Assembly: GCA_940337035.1 (NCBI GenBank)
Contig: OW679202.1
Location: forward strand, 15,440,708-15,504,707
From: Agriotes lineatus
Lineage: Eukaryota; Arthropoda; Insecta; Coleoptera; Elateridae
DNA length: 64,000 nucleotides
Direction: 5' to 3'
Part shown: positions 21,687-31,380 of the stretch, in pieces
Numbering within the stretch: the first letter of the stretch is position 1
Layout: the number at the start of each line of letters is the position of its first letter
Program-made: the position numbers and the translations under genes
Notes under the pieces: generated by a model
Databases searched by the model: none
What the model saw: the letters and a program-made list of their open reading frames with translations, nothing else
What the model was told of the DNA's origin: nothing

Positions 21687-21853
21687 AACATACTCTCCAC
21701 GATTAAAATACATAAAATAGTACACTAAGCTGTAATATATATAGGAGTAATATCAATGGATGATTATCTTCTTCAATGTCTTGTACTCTAACAACTCATT
21801 TGCTTAATACTCATCCAGAGTAGATGTAAATTTCAATCGATGCCAATAAAAAA

Positions 21854-22749
21854 AAATTATCGTAGGGGAAATGTTCGGTGTTGAGATAAACTCGGAAATT
21901 TGTAAGATTAATTTTGTCGAAATGATTATTGTCCTTAGAGATGAGCCCCGAACGTTCCGTCTGAAAACCTACGATGACGTATCTGGGGGTTTGCAATTTG
22001 GTGGTTGTTGCAATGGCATGAGAATGTTGAGTCACGGCATTAAAGCCTGGTATGATATGAAGTTGCCAGCTGCAAAACGTTACTTGTGTGTCGATATTTT
22101 TGTCAATGTATTTCGTTAGAGATAATTCTTGAGCAAGACCTGGAGTGACATGTGGAACTTTCCAATACAGCTTGTCAATCGTAACTTTAGCCGTCTCTCC
22201 TACGGTACCACTGAATACGGCGTCGGCATCGGTATTGCTGCGAATTAGGACAAGTTCTTGTCGGATGTTAAGTATAACTTTTCCATAATCTTCGGCAAAG
22301 CCTAACAGCATTCTCAAAGGTATGCAGGCACTGAAGTTGCCCTGTGCATCGGTAATGTGAGTATTGGGAGGGTACAACCAGCCAGCATTTTGAAGCTTTT
22401 TAACGTCATCAGAAGTATAGGACACATATCCCTTAAGAGTAGATGTAATGCCAGGTTTGGTAACAGAATCGACAACAACACCAATGATTTCGTATCGGAT
22501 TTCGCTAAATAAGTGAGTCAACCCATTGTTAAGAAATTTAGCCGTCGTAACTTCACCGGTTGCTTTCCGCAATTTTATCTCTATGTATAGATAGCTCAAA
22601 CCTGGTAGAGTTAACATATCTTCAGGAATTGGAATTCGAATTTCATCGTTATAGTCAAAACTGTTTGTATACGGTTGATGGGTGTGCAACTGATTGCTAA
22701 CGATGGAGTTGACGACGAGGACACGTTCCCCAATATTTAGAATACTCAT
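21854..22749 (-). pseudogene. Major capsid protein, N-terminal part (double jelly roll, Polinton/adintovirus type)
   Basis: Begins at the minus-strand ATG 22,749, which overlaps the stop of the upstream 53-codon gene (ATGA). The frame is open for about 295 codons without damage to the target duplication. Recognisable segments are TNSFDYNDEIRIPIPEDM near the N-terminus, TLPGLSYLYIEI and GLTHLFSEIRYEI, and late ones such as CSWQLHIIPGF and FQTERSG. These fit the Polinton/adintovirus hexon-like major capsid protein that builds the icosahedral shell. It ends where the Jockey A-tract begins. The C-terminus is 4.8 kb away at 17,040-16,723. Confidence 0.85.
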
Positions 22750-22907
22750 GGCAGCACTTTAAAACCCAACGATTGCAAGAAGTCTTTGTTTGCCTTTGTT
22801 AACTGCGCGGCGGACGAAGCTGAACTGATTTTACGAGGCTGTGGACAGCGTCTCTTATACGAACTGGGCTGGACATGGTAGGGTGAAGGGTTGAATCGAA
22901 AACCCAT
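22746..22907 (-). CDS. Small conserved virion-block protein, 53 aa
   Basis: Minus-strand ORF from ATG 22,907 to TGA 22,746. Its start overlaps the minor capsid stop (TAATG) and its stop overlaps the major capsid start (ATGA), so translation is probably coupled. The N-terminus is Pro/Ser/Arg-rich with a basic patch (YKRRCPQPRK). The C-terminus has LTKANKDFLQSLGF. A short protein with an LT..N..FL.SLG end just before the major capsid gene is common in Polinton-like elements as I recall. Its role is unknown, perhaps a minor virion or cement protein. Intact. Confidence 0.6.
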   Translation of the reverse strand: MGFRFNPSPYHVQPSSYKRRCPQPRKISSASSAAQLTKANKDFLQSLGFKVLP

Positions 22908-23588
22908 TATAACTTCTTTAAATGCAATGTTACCTTGACGGTTTCCTTACTAAAACTGACGGGGGTATCAGCCTGGTCCAGTATTTTAACAGTTAGATTA
23001 GTGATCTGTCTCGTACTGATCGGTAGGTAAATGACAGGGTTAGGTGTTTCCACTATTTTGTACCCAGGTGGCACTATGGGGCAGAATTGATGAACGATGT
23101 GGCCAGGCTTACCATTTTTAATAGAAACCGATAGAAATATTGCAGTGGATAAGGATGGAGTTAATGTCCAAAATTTTCGTAACATGTTCACCTGCATGCC
23201 ACATATTCGCATCATAAATTTAGCTGAAAAATGCTAACATGTCTCGGATACTATTGTCACTCCTAAAGTCGATTGGAACGTTCGATTTTATTTCGGTTTT
23301 TAAGGTGCTGTTGTTTCCGCGTAGCAGCACCTGCTCATTACCTCCGCTAAACTCAAGTTGGTTATGTAGAAAGTCCGTAATTGCGTATGCACCCTCAGGT
23401 ATAGTAATATGGGGTAGTCCGACGAAATAAAATTCATTGTTGGAAGGTCTAATGTTAGCAATAGTATTGTAGGTTTCGAAACTTAGAAATCGCAAAACAT
23501 ATTCGCTACCGTCGTCTAAGAAAATAGGGGGGTCAAAATTCGCAGTAAGGATGGATGTATCACCTGTCAGAGTGAATATACTAGACAT
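22907..23588 (-). pseudogene. Minor capsid (penton-like) protein, frameshifted
   Basis: The likely start is the ATG at 23,588 (MSSIFTLTGDTSILTANFD), since the upstream Met at 23,603 sits next to the protease stop. The N-terminal half (to 23,220) has PPIFLDDGSEYVLRFLSFETYN. A frameshift near 23,218 moves the C-terminal half to the frame 23,215-22,907, with NGKPGHIVHQFCPIVPPGYK and VIYLPISTRQITNL. This arrangement matches the Polinton minor capsid/penton protein, a single jelly roll at the fivefold vertices. Length without the shift would be about 226 aa. It lies between protease and major capsid genes. Confidence 0.75.
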
Positions 23589-23603
23589 GATGAAGCGCAA
23601 CAC

Positions 23604-24000
23604 TTAAACTGCCAACAAAAGCGGTTTCGCAAAGTTATATAGCAATTTGAGACACAGGTGACCGCATGTGTATGACATGAGACGTTGATATCTATTAGAA
23701 TTATACCTGATCGTGTTATTGCCACCGTCGCTGCAAAAGTATTTCACTAATTCGGTTGGAGGCTGTAAGCGACCGATGCTTTCGAAATACAGAACAAAGG
23801 TATCCACTTTTGCGTAAGCCGTCCAATGCGTGCCACGACCAACATCATCGTCCACGTTAGTGACACCACATTCTCGTTTACGAATCTTGACAGGCAGGGC
23901 ATCCCGTATAAATATTCCCCTAAAGTGTGGAATTTCTAGGCGTTTAACGTAGTGTACAATATCGATGTTTGTTACCGCGCGGCGCGGCAGCTTCAACGGG
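23604..24000 (-). CDS. Adenain-like cysteine protease (virion maturation)
   Basis: Open minus-strand frame to a stop at 23,604. No ATG is visible at the expected start: the sequence before TNIDIVHYVKRLEIPHF begins with non-ATG codons overlapping the phospholipase stop at 23,993. The catalytic set of adenovirus-type proteases is present: His in RGTHWTAYAK, an acidic residue in YFESIG (Glu where Asp is also common) and Cys in TCGHLCLKLL. About 125 aa, slightly shorter than typical adenains. It would process capsid proteins. The missing start may reflect decay. Confidence 0.75.
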
Positions 24001-24727
24001 AGTTTTTTGACTGATACGGTCGTAGATATAACTCTTTTTCACGAGCAATGGATTCCATAGCTTTGTTATGTCGCTCCTTTTCCTGGAGATCCTTTTTTGC
24101 AGCCTTTGAGTCTCCCATTGCTTTAACGACTGCTGCAGCACCACCTCCGAGGGATCCCAATGCTCCTAATGCAGCAAGTATGGGTACAAGCGGCAATATG
24201 CCTCCTCGCTTCGGAAGAGGTAGTACTCTTGACCGCTTCCGCTTCCTCCTCATCCTTGTTTTTAGAGCGCCTCCTGAATGCGAGCGGAATGTAATACCGA
24301 CCCGTTTGGAATGCGTTCGCCGTGTACTCTTCCGTTTCACACCCATTCCGACTTTCGTCCTCCCTTTCATAATTACAGTCACAGCAAGGGCTGCAGCTCC
24401 TTCCCCAAGAGTAGAGTCCTTTGCTTTAACACGTTCCCAAGCTTTCTCTGCTAGAACTTTATCTGCCGCGTGACGTGTCGAAAGATCGCTAGATTGTGAG
24501 TATGCGATGTCGTGTTGCTTGCAGGCCTCGTCCAGAGGATTACTTCCTAGATCGCCTCGAGAAAGACTCTTTTTAAGTCGGGTACCAGATCCGCAAAACT
24601 TGTACCCTGGCATGTGTAGTTCGAAGGGTAATTTGTCAATAAGGGTATTCAGCAAACCGCGACCTTTCCGCTTGGCGGTTCGGTGATGGCTGGTTTGTTT
24701 GCGCTTAGTAGCTTTCATCTTAAACAC
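23993..24727 (-). CDS. Phospholipase A2 (parvovirus VP1 type) fused to basic/hydrophobic tail
   Basis: Intact minus-strand ORF of 244 aa (second Met at 24,718 also possible). A basic N-terminus (TKRKQTSHHRTAKRKGRG) precedes FELHMPGYKFCGSGTRL, the Ca-binding-loop region, and NPLDEACKQHDIAYS, which holds the catalytic His-Asp pair of the parvovirus-type PLA2 domain. In parvoviruses this domain opens endosomal membranes. A second highly basic stretch (RMRRKRKRSR) and a Gly/Ala/Leu-rich hydrophobic segment (GGILPLVPILAALGALG) follow, like the adenovirus pX/mu-type core peptide, and then a charged helix. It is first in the minus-strand late block, 90 bp from the divergent ATPase. Confidence 0.8.
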   Translation of the reverse strand: MFKMKATKRKQTSHHRTAKRKGRGLLNTLIDKLPFELHMPGYKFCGSGTRLKKSLSRGDLGSNPLDEACKQHDIAYSQSSDLSTRHAADKVLAEKAWERVKAKDSTLGEGAAALAVTVIMKGRTKVGMGVKRKSTRRTHSKRVGITFRSHSGGALKTRMRRKRKRSRVLPLPKRGGILPLVPILAALGALGSLGGGAAAVVKAMGDSKAAKKDLQEKERHNKAMESIAREKELYLRPYQSKNSR

Positions 24728-24817
24728 TTACACACGACTGATGTTCTTCAAACGGAATTAACAAATATAACGAGAACGTACGGGGGGTAGAGCGCAGTGT
24801 CCTTCCGAACGAAAACG
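24728..24817. promoter_or_regulatory. Bidirectional intergenic promoter region
   Basis: Only 90 bp separate the phospholipase start (minus, 24,727) from the ATPase start (plus, 24,818), so both blocks probably share regulatory sequence. I see no clear TATA box in either direction. The centre is A/T-rich (AACAAATATAACGAG). Confidence 0.4.
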
Positions 24818-25509
24818 ATGGAAAACGTCAAAATTGTGAAGCAAGGGTGTTTCTTGCCGGTAGTAAATCACACAGTAAATTCCATATCCGAGACTTACAG
24901 AAAGCACAGCGCTTTACTGGGCAAAGGATGTAAACGATGTCTGATCATAGGTGCATCCGGATCTGAGAAAACCAACGTCATAATCAGTTTACTAGTGCAT
25001 AGAAATGGGTTGCGATTCGCAAACCTTTATATATATTCGACAACACTCGATCAACCCAAATATAATTATCTGAGAGCAGTCTTCCAACCATTGAGAGATA
25101 TTGGATTCTTCGAATATAGTAACGATTGTGAAGTGATCAAACCCCAGGAAGCAAAAGAACATTCCGTGATAGTTTTTGACGCTGCGAGACGCAAAGCATA
25201 ATTGGAGATTATTTTTGTTTCGGACGTCACCGAAACATAGATTGTTTTTATTTATGTCAGACGTATTCATCTATTCCTAAGCAGCTCATAAGAGATAATG
25301 CAAATCTCATCATCATATTCTAACAAGACAACACCAATCTGAAGCACATTTACGACGATCTTGTCAACACGGAAATGTCATTCGACAAGTTTAAAGCATT
25401 GTGCTCTTATTGTTGGAATGAGGATCACGGATTTTTAGTGATCGATAAAGAAAGCGAAACCAACGCGGGGCGATATAGAAAAGGTTTCGACAATTACTTT
25501 AATATATAG
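24818..25509 (+). pseudogene. FtsK/HerA-type genome-packaging ATPase, decayed
   Basis: The start is ATG 24,818 in good context. The Walker A region reads IIGASGSEKTN, where the third Gly of GxxxxGKT is replaced by Glu, so ATP binding is probably lost. Walker B is visible as SVIVFDA. A frameshift near 25,190 changes frame, after which IGDYFCFGRHRNIDCFYL, IPKQLIRDNANL and, past a stop at 25,322, HIYDDLVNTEMSFDKF and GRYRKGFDNYF are readable. This order is that of the Polinton/adintovirus A32-like ATPase that pumps DNA into capsids. It begins the plus-strand block. Confidence 0.8.
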
Positions 25510-25564
25510 ACAGCAGCCAAAGAAGGGAAGGTAGTAGTTTACCAACAACTGAAGGAGTTGCAAC

Positions 25565-26694
25565 ATGGATAAGGATTTGGCCAGAGAACTTATCAAAACC
25601 CGACAATCCGTTAGACGTAAATACGCAGCTTTATAAGCAGACATCGCCCAATCCCAATCGATTTTAGCTGAGCAATTCAAACCTCTTTCTAAACCGCTCA
25701 CCGAACTATAAAGCAAGAAGGTGTGCCAGTGGGCGAACCAAAAGTGGATTATTTGCCAATAACAATTAAACGTAGAGTATCCACTCCCTCTACCTTGCCC
25801 CGTCCGCGAGCGATAACCACTCCAGGCCGAGTTTCTGCGACAAACCTTCCGGGATCGTCACACACTTCCACACCGGCACCATCACATACCTCCACATCGG
25901 GGCCATCGCACACCTCCACACCTCGATTTTTGCAGACACATGTGTTATCCGAGAGTGAACCAGTAGAGGAATACGATGAGCAGTTGCAAACGGAGGTTGC
26001 TGACTCGGCAGCAGAAGAAGGTGCTGTACAAGCGGCCAGAGAAACCATCCAACATATGCTGGCACCGGAAGTTCTTGGTCAATATTTAGAACAATTTCAA
26101 GGGTTAGCTCGAAAATACGTGGAAGGAATGATACGAGATACTGAGGACAAGTACGATTTGCACTATGGAGTCCGATTCGACAGAGAGGGAGATGAGTTTG
26201 CTATAGGAAATAAAGAAATCAAGTTTGAGGGTGAAAATATCGTTATTACAGACCACGGCAACAGAATAGACTACAAAGGCACTCCAGGATTTTACGAATT
26301 GATGTTTAAAAAGAAACCAAATATATACAAAACAGCAGATTTAGAGCAATATCAAGATATAGTAAATCGGTCCGCCGCAAATCGTGTAAACTACGACCCC
26401 ACACAAAGACTCAGTGGTAACGCAGGGTCTAAATACATGAAAATAGTACAACCTCTAACTGCCTCCTCAACCATAAGAGCTCCCGGCAGACCAACGCAGA
26501 AGGTACCACGGAGTGGTAAGGGATTACTGACAGTGACGGACAAAAAAGTGGAATATGTTCCTTGGAAGGATCCCAACTCATTAGTGAATCGGTTGCATAT
26601 ATTAATAGCTTCTCAGGCAGCTGAACACACGGGTCATTCCAATAAGATAGTTCGCATCACCGAAGCCCTAAGAGATGCGAAAATAATCAACTAA
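25565..26694 (+). pseudogene. Conserved Polinton-associated protein of unknown function
   Basis: ATG 25,565 starts MDKDLARELIKTRQSVRRKY. Two stops (25,634, 25,709) and a frame change separate this from the long frame to 26,694. Residues follow as a Pro/Ser/Thr-rich linker with repeats of PSHTST, an acidic stretch, then a conserved region: GVRFDREGDEFAIGNKEIKF, KGTPGFYELMFKKKP, LEQYQDIVNRSAANRV, GSKYMKI and a C-terminal VPWKDPNSLVNRLHIL with HSNKIVRITEALRDAKII. Proteins of this plan recur in Polinton-like elements as I recall, without known function. A virion or packaging role is plausible from its place after the ATPase. Confidence 0.65.
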
Positions 26695-26714
26695 ACTACA
26701 ACGACGAAGCAGTA

Positions 26715-27083
26715 ATGCCGATAGCCAAATTTGGAAGACACTACCATAGCGCGCGCTATGGTTTTCATCTCAAACGTATCTTTATGAAAGTGAAAAATGT
26801 AAACCAACTCCGTATAGAAATACCACTGCTTCTAGTGGGGAGTGGGTACGATGAAAGCGGATATTTCAAAATTTTCGGAAATAACGAGTACATTTTTCCG
26901 TTAACAGCCGGCGAGATCATAAGTGTACAAATCAGCGGACCTTTGGTAAAATCATACATCAACGGCATTCTGCAGACCAAGCTTGTCGGTAAGACATTGC
27001 AGCGAGGAGATAAACTGCAATTCAAATCCATAAACCAAAAGTTATACGTGCAACTACTGCTTAAATGTCCCGTAGGAGTGTAA
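26715..27083 (+). CDS. Hypothetical 122-aa protein, intact
   Basis: Intact ORF from ATG 26,715 to TAA/TAG at 27,083, 21 bp after the preceding gene and 11 bp before the integrase frame. N-terminus IAKFGRHYHSARYGFHL, then alternating hydrophobic segments (LRIEIPLLLVGSGYD, YIFPLTAGEIISVQ, LYVQLLLKCPVGV) that suggest an all-beta fold. No catalytic motif seen. It may be a small structural protein. That it stays open while its neighbours are broken may be chance for its length. Confidence 0.55.
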   Translation: MPIAKFGRHYHSARYGFHLKRIFMKVKNVNQLRIEIPLLLVGSGYDESGYFKIFGNNEYIFPLTAGEIISVQISGPLVKSYINGILQTKLVGKTLQRGDKLQFKSINQKLYVQLLLKCPVGV

Positions 27084-27093
27084 AAAGCAACAG

Positions 27094-27873
27094 TTGACAA
27101 TGAGTCTTAAAGAAGTCATAGTTAGCGAACTCCACAAACCAGCACGAACACATTTCAAGAGAAGGCGCGTTATCCTAAAAGGCTTAAACGATTTATATCA
27201 AGCTGAGGAGTGTAAAGGTGCCACCTCAAAACTTGCAGACGGATTTGGGGAAAGAGTTTTACAACACCGATTTTCAACGATTGATGCGACAGCACAACAT
27301 CAATCATTACAGCACGTATTCTAGTATGAAGAGCAGCATAGTGGAGAGGTGCAACTGCACCTTAAAGAACATGATGTGAAAGCAGTTCAGCCTGCTAGGG
27401 TCTTACAAATGGTTGGATATCCTACCCAAGATCGTAGCAAAGTATAACACAACCAACCATCGCACAATAGGAATGAAACCTGCCGAAGTGAACTTAAAGA
27501 ATGTGAATTTTCTGTTAAACACAGCGTACAGTTACACAAAGACCGTGAATCCGAGACCTCAAAAGTTTCGTACAGGGGACTCGGTACGCATCAGCAAGTA
27601 TCGTTCGGCATTTAGCAAGGGGTACACGCCAAGCTGGAGCAACGAAGTATTCACAATATCCACTGTTCGACTTACAAACCCAACAACCTATCGACTCACG
27701 AACCAAGAAGGTCAGGAATTTAAAGGAGGATTCTACGAGCATGAACTGCACAAAACAAAACATTCGGACGTATATCTGGTCGAAAAGGTTCTGAAGAAAA
27801 AGGAAATTTGGTGTATGTAAAGTGGTTGTGATTCGACAATAGACACAATTCTTGGATATCTAAAAGCAATGTC
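27094..27873 (+). pseudogene. Retroviral-type integrase with chromodomain, internally deleted
   Basis: The N-terminal part (27,115 on) has ELHKPARTHFKRRRVILKG. Where the first catalytic Asp should follow, the sequence jumps. In another frame QTDLGKEFYN (second Asp) and SSIVERCN (catalytic Glu) appear, so roughly the first half of the DDE core is deleted. The C-terminal domain is open from 27,413: VRISKYRSAFSKGYTPSW, GGFYEHELHK, then YLVEKVLKKK and, in other frames, pieces of a chromodomain to about 27,873. This is the Polinton-type integrase. It is inactive here. Confidence 0.8.
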
Positions 27874-28343
27874 GTATAACTTAAAGAACTACTATGGCAC
27901 TCTCAAAATAAAAAACTGTTTTTTTGTAAATTATTGTTTTATTAATGCCACTAAACACAAACAATATTTCTTTGAAACACTTTCATCTTTCTCCCAACAA
28001 AAGCGACAACAGCAAAAAAACGAAATTATTAACATTTTAAAGAAGCTGTTATTGTTAAAATATATAAACTTATCGTTAACATTCAAAACAGGTAAGCGTA
28101 TTTGTTTTCCCAACAATAGCTGCAGTAAGAATATATAATCATTAATCACTAACATATTAACAAAGCTATTATTTACAAACTAGGAACTATTCGTAATCTA
28201 CATATATAATATACACTACTAAGCTCAAGAAAGGGTTCGTTTGGTGAGACGTCTGCTATAAATAATAACCAATACTGTTCCGCGAACATACTTTAAAATA
28301 AATTTGGGTTACGGCTGCCCGCAGCAGTTCGTCAAGCCTGTAA
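27874..28343. other. Gap between convergent integrase and polymerase genes
   Basis: AT-rich sequence with AATAAA-type signals (for example near 27,907) expected for two converging transcripts. An open plus frame (27,869-28,138) and its minus-strand mirror are low-complexity Lys/Asn/Phe runs and are not supported as genes. Confidence 0.5.
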
Positions 28344-30387
28344 TCAGCAATAGGTACTGCAGTGACCCCACGCTAGTGTCTTCGTAGTGTTGGGAATAAG
28401 GTGGCGCTTGTCATCATGCGACGAAAGCGCAACCTTATTTATTAAGTCGGTGTACATAGTGTGCAAACGGGATTTAAAGACGTACATTTGACACAAGACA
28501 GTCTCCCGCTTGTTCTTGGCAACGGCCTGATAAAGTTCGCTGGTCAGATACTTCCGAACAGCGCTCTTTTTCACTCCTTTGGCTTTCTTGTCCACTTTAG
28601 ATACGCTGTTTACACAGTATGATTGTGCACCGACCCCATAAAAGCTACGTACGACTACGCCAGCATATTCGTCCTTGAATTTGCCAACAACAGACTCGGT
28701 TCGCGGAATACCGTGCAGATTATCCACATAATTTGCAGTATCGAACCAATGAAGGTTGCGTTTCATGTCATCATAAAAATTGTTTGTTTTAATTTCTAAA
28801 ATGAAAGAGTCAGTGTCTGTAGAGTAAAGAGACATTATTGTCACAACGTTTTTTCAGAAATCCATAAAAATCGTACATGACAGTTTTCGAAATATCCAAA
28901 ACGGAGAAATCAGAATAACTAGGTTTGGCATACCAAACCCACAGTCTGTTCATTTCTACTGCTATTAAATTTTCATTAAAGCAGATTCTATCTTTAAAGT
29001 TAGGTCGCGCTATCAAAGTTTCAGCCCCCAGTCTATTACCAATTTTCTCTCAATGACTTACTAACTTTACATCAACCCTTTTGTCCACGTTCTCCAATGG
29101 TTTGCCAAATACGCAGTTGTTAGCCAATTTAAAAGAATTTCTCTGAAAGTTGTTTGGAGATCGGTTTCTAAAGTCAGTATTAAAATCAATGTAGGTTCTG
29201 AGCCAAGGAGATTGCGTAAATTTTAGTATTCTATGTACTTTAACCAAAGTCAGACCCGCATTCAAGGCCTGCTGTAATGCTCTGTAGTGAATGACATATT
29301 TCCGCTTGTCATGTAAATTTGGAATCAATTTGGGTTGGTTAAATTTTCCCTCAGAAGGAATGAGAAGCTCCGGACAAAAGGGAAAGTCATTGTGAGCGTC
29401 GTGCAAATGCTGTGGATAGTCCAAATCTACCTCCAACACGTACCCGGTATTGGACTCGCCAGACACTTGAAAAATGTCAAAATTTGAAATTTCCTTGTCA
29501 GTCATCCAAACAAAATCACGTTGTGGTAGAAACTGTCTCATTGCGTAACCATCAAGGTTGGTTGCGTCTAGAAACATGATAAACGACGTAGTTTAGAAGC
29601 ATCGTAATTTCCGACAAACTCATTGTTGGCAATAGCTTGTCTCCCCACACAAGTGCTGACTCCTCCGCAAATACTGTTTCTAAAAAAGTCTAACATATCT
29701 AAATCAGTAAGCAGCTCAAGTTCAACCCCCGTAAACCTCAACATAGCGTCCCAACTTAATCTTGGGGCCGTGTAGTACTGAGCTGGATCCAACTTGTAAT
29801 GTTTTAAATAAAAATTTCTAAAATTTTCGAACACGTCTGCCAAAATAAACACGTCACATTTGAGATAGACATCGGAGTAGTCGCCCAACGTTTGACAACC
29901 AAAAGTTTCCCAAACCTTCATGGCTCGTTCGTAATCAGTCTGATAAATATGGGTTTCGGTTAGACGGTCATAAAAGTCTTCGATCGAGGATAAAGCAGAC
30001 TCATATAATTTTTGGAAAGAATCTATATAGGAATATGGAAACACACCTTTCTGTCTCATCAACTCAAATTTGATGCCATTTCCGAATTGATTTTTAATTT
30101 CAACGCACTGGCCATCCGACAACGTGTCGGCCAGCGATGCCAAAGACGAGCCCACGAAGCGAAAGCTATCCAAAAATCTAATGTTCAGATAAATGTTTTT
30201 TCGCTTTCTCTCCACCAAAATTTCATCAACCCAAAGACGTTTGCCAAACGAAATGTACTTTTCTTTAGTTACCGGAATGACATCAATCTCTTCGTTATTT
30301 TGAGCCAATTGTTTAACAAACAGGTGCGAATCGTAATTTAGATTGTGAAAAATACCGGAATAAAATTTGGAAGTTTATAATTTAAAT

Positions 30388-31380
30388 TAGTGATGGGCTT
30401 ATTCGAATGAAAAATAGCCGGTTATCCGGTTATTGAAATAACCTATGTAACTAGGTTTTCGTTCCAAGTATTCAAATAAAAAATAACCTCATACTGATAC
30501 GTACTACGCTTTGAATATAAAACCTCTATTCAAAGGTACTACGTGCCATATCTCGGCGACCTACTCAGTGCTCAAAATTCTGTAAATATAAATACCTCAT
30601 AACTCATAAACAAAGCAGGTTGTATTGAAAACACCATTTGGTTATCGCGTAACTACCTCCTATCATAAAAAATATCAAATTCTGGGGACCTGAAACCTGA
30701 ACGCCTAAAAACTGCAAACGCATCAAGCTATTTGCTTACATCTCAAAAGGTTCAATACAAGAGACGGCGCCTTTAACCCGCCCGATCGATAAAGAAACAC
30801 GTTTACCCCTGTTCTTATTGCGATTAGCAAGCAAGTCCCGCATATTTCTTTCTTTCTACACTTATTAATAAACACCTCTTAATTTCCAATATATATATAA
30901 CATAATGTACGGTCGGCGCCTTAGAAATCGGGCACTACACACTGTTGTGATATTTTTTGCATGTATTTTTTTAAGTGTATAAACTGGGTTTTTACAGTTA
31001 TTATGGTTTTAATTGTTACGTCAGATTGTTTATTGTTTGTCAATTATGAAATGCCATCTCACATTAATGAAGTAACCGGAGCAAGAATACTCCAAACACT
31101 AGAAGAACATATTACGTGTCCCGATTTCTAAGGCGCCGACCGTACATGTTATGTTTTGGTTCCTCTGCTATTTGCAAGTTACGATGTCGATGCAGATGAC
31201 GGTGAACCGATGTCGATGCAGATGACGGTGAACCGCCAACCGGCAAACCGGCTGACTTAATCGAAACGAATCGAGAGCCAAAATTTATTCGAATGATTAT
31301 TCAAATAATCATTCGGTTATTAATATGATTCGAATGCAAATAATTCGGTTATGAAAATTGTCCGGTTATGCCCATCACTA
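30388..31380. mobile_element. 993-bp non-autonomous hAT element in the polymerase gene
   Basis: The terminal inverted repeat TAGTGATGGGC at 30,388 matches GCCCATCACTA ending at 31,380, and 8-bp duplications ATTTAAAT flank it (30,380-30,387 and 31,381-31,388). Sub-terminal regions are rich in GGTTAT/ATAACC and ATTCGAAT. Polymerase coding resumes on each side. No transposase frame inside. Near both ends of the interior is the string GGTCGGCGCCTTAGAAATCGGG or its inverse (about 30,911 and 31,120), an internal inverted pair. Confidence 0.88.

Larger units (their letters stand above)
17041..21853 (+). mobile_element. Jockey-clade non-LTR retrotransposon in the major capsid gene
   Basis: Nearly full-length element of about 4.8 kb: a 5' UTR starting CGGTCGATGCAGTGACTG at 17,041, gag-like ORF1, ORF2 (endonuclease + RT), and a 3' end in a short A-tract. 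It is flanked by a 13-14 bp target duplication (ATTATCGTAGGG plus ambiguous A's) at 17,027-17,040 and 21,854-21,867. It lies antisense to the capsid gene. Damage is light: a 400-bp MITE in ORF1 and one frameshift in ORF2, which makes it one of the youngest insertions here. Confidence 0.9.

Noticed and set aside
21811..21853. C-terminal tail of the capsid ORF beyond the target duplication
   Set aside because: Those codons are the antisense of the Jockey A-tract and 3' UTR, not capsid sequence.
27869..28138. Open plus-strand frame between integrase and polymerase
   Set aside because: Low-complexity Lys/Asn/Phe composition, no motif, and an equally open mirror frame on the minus strand.
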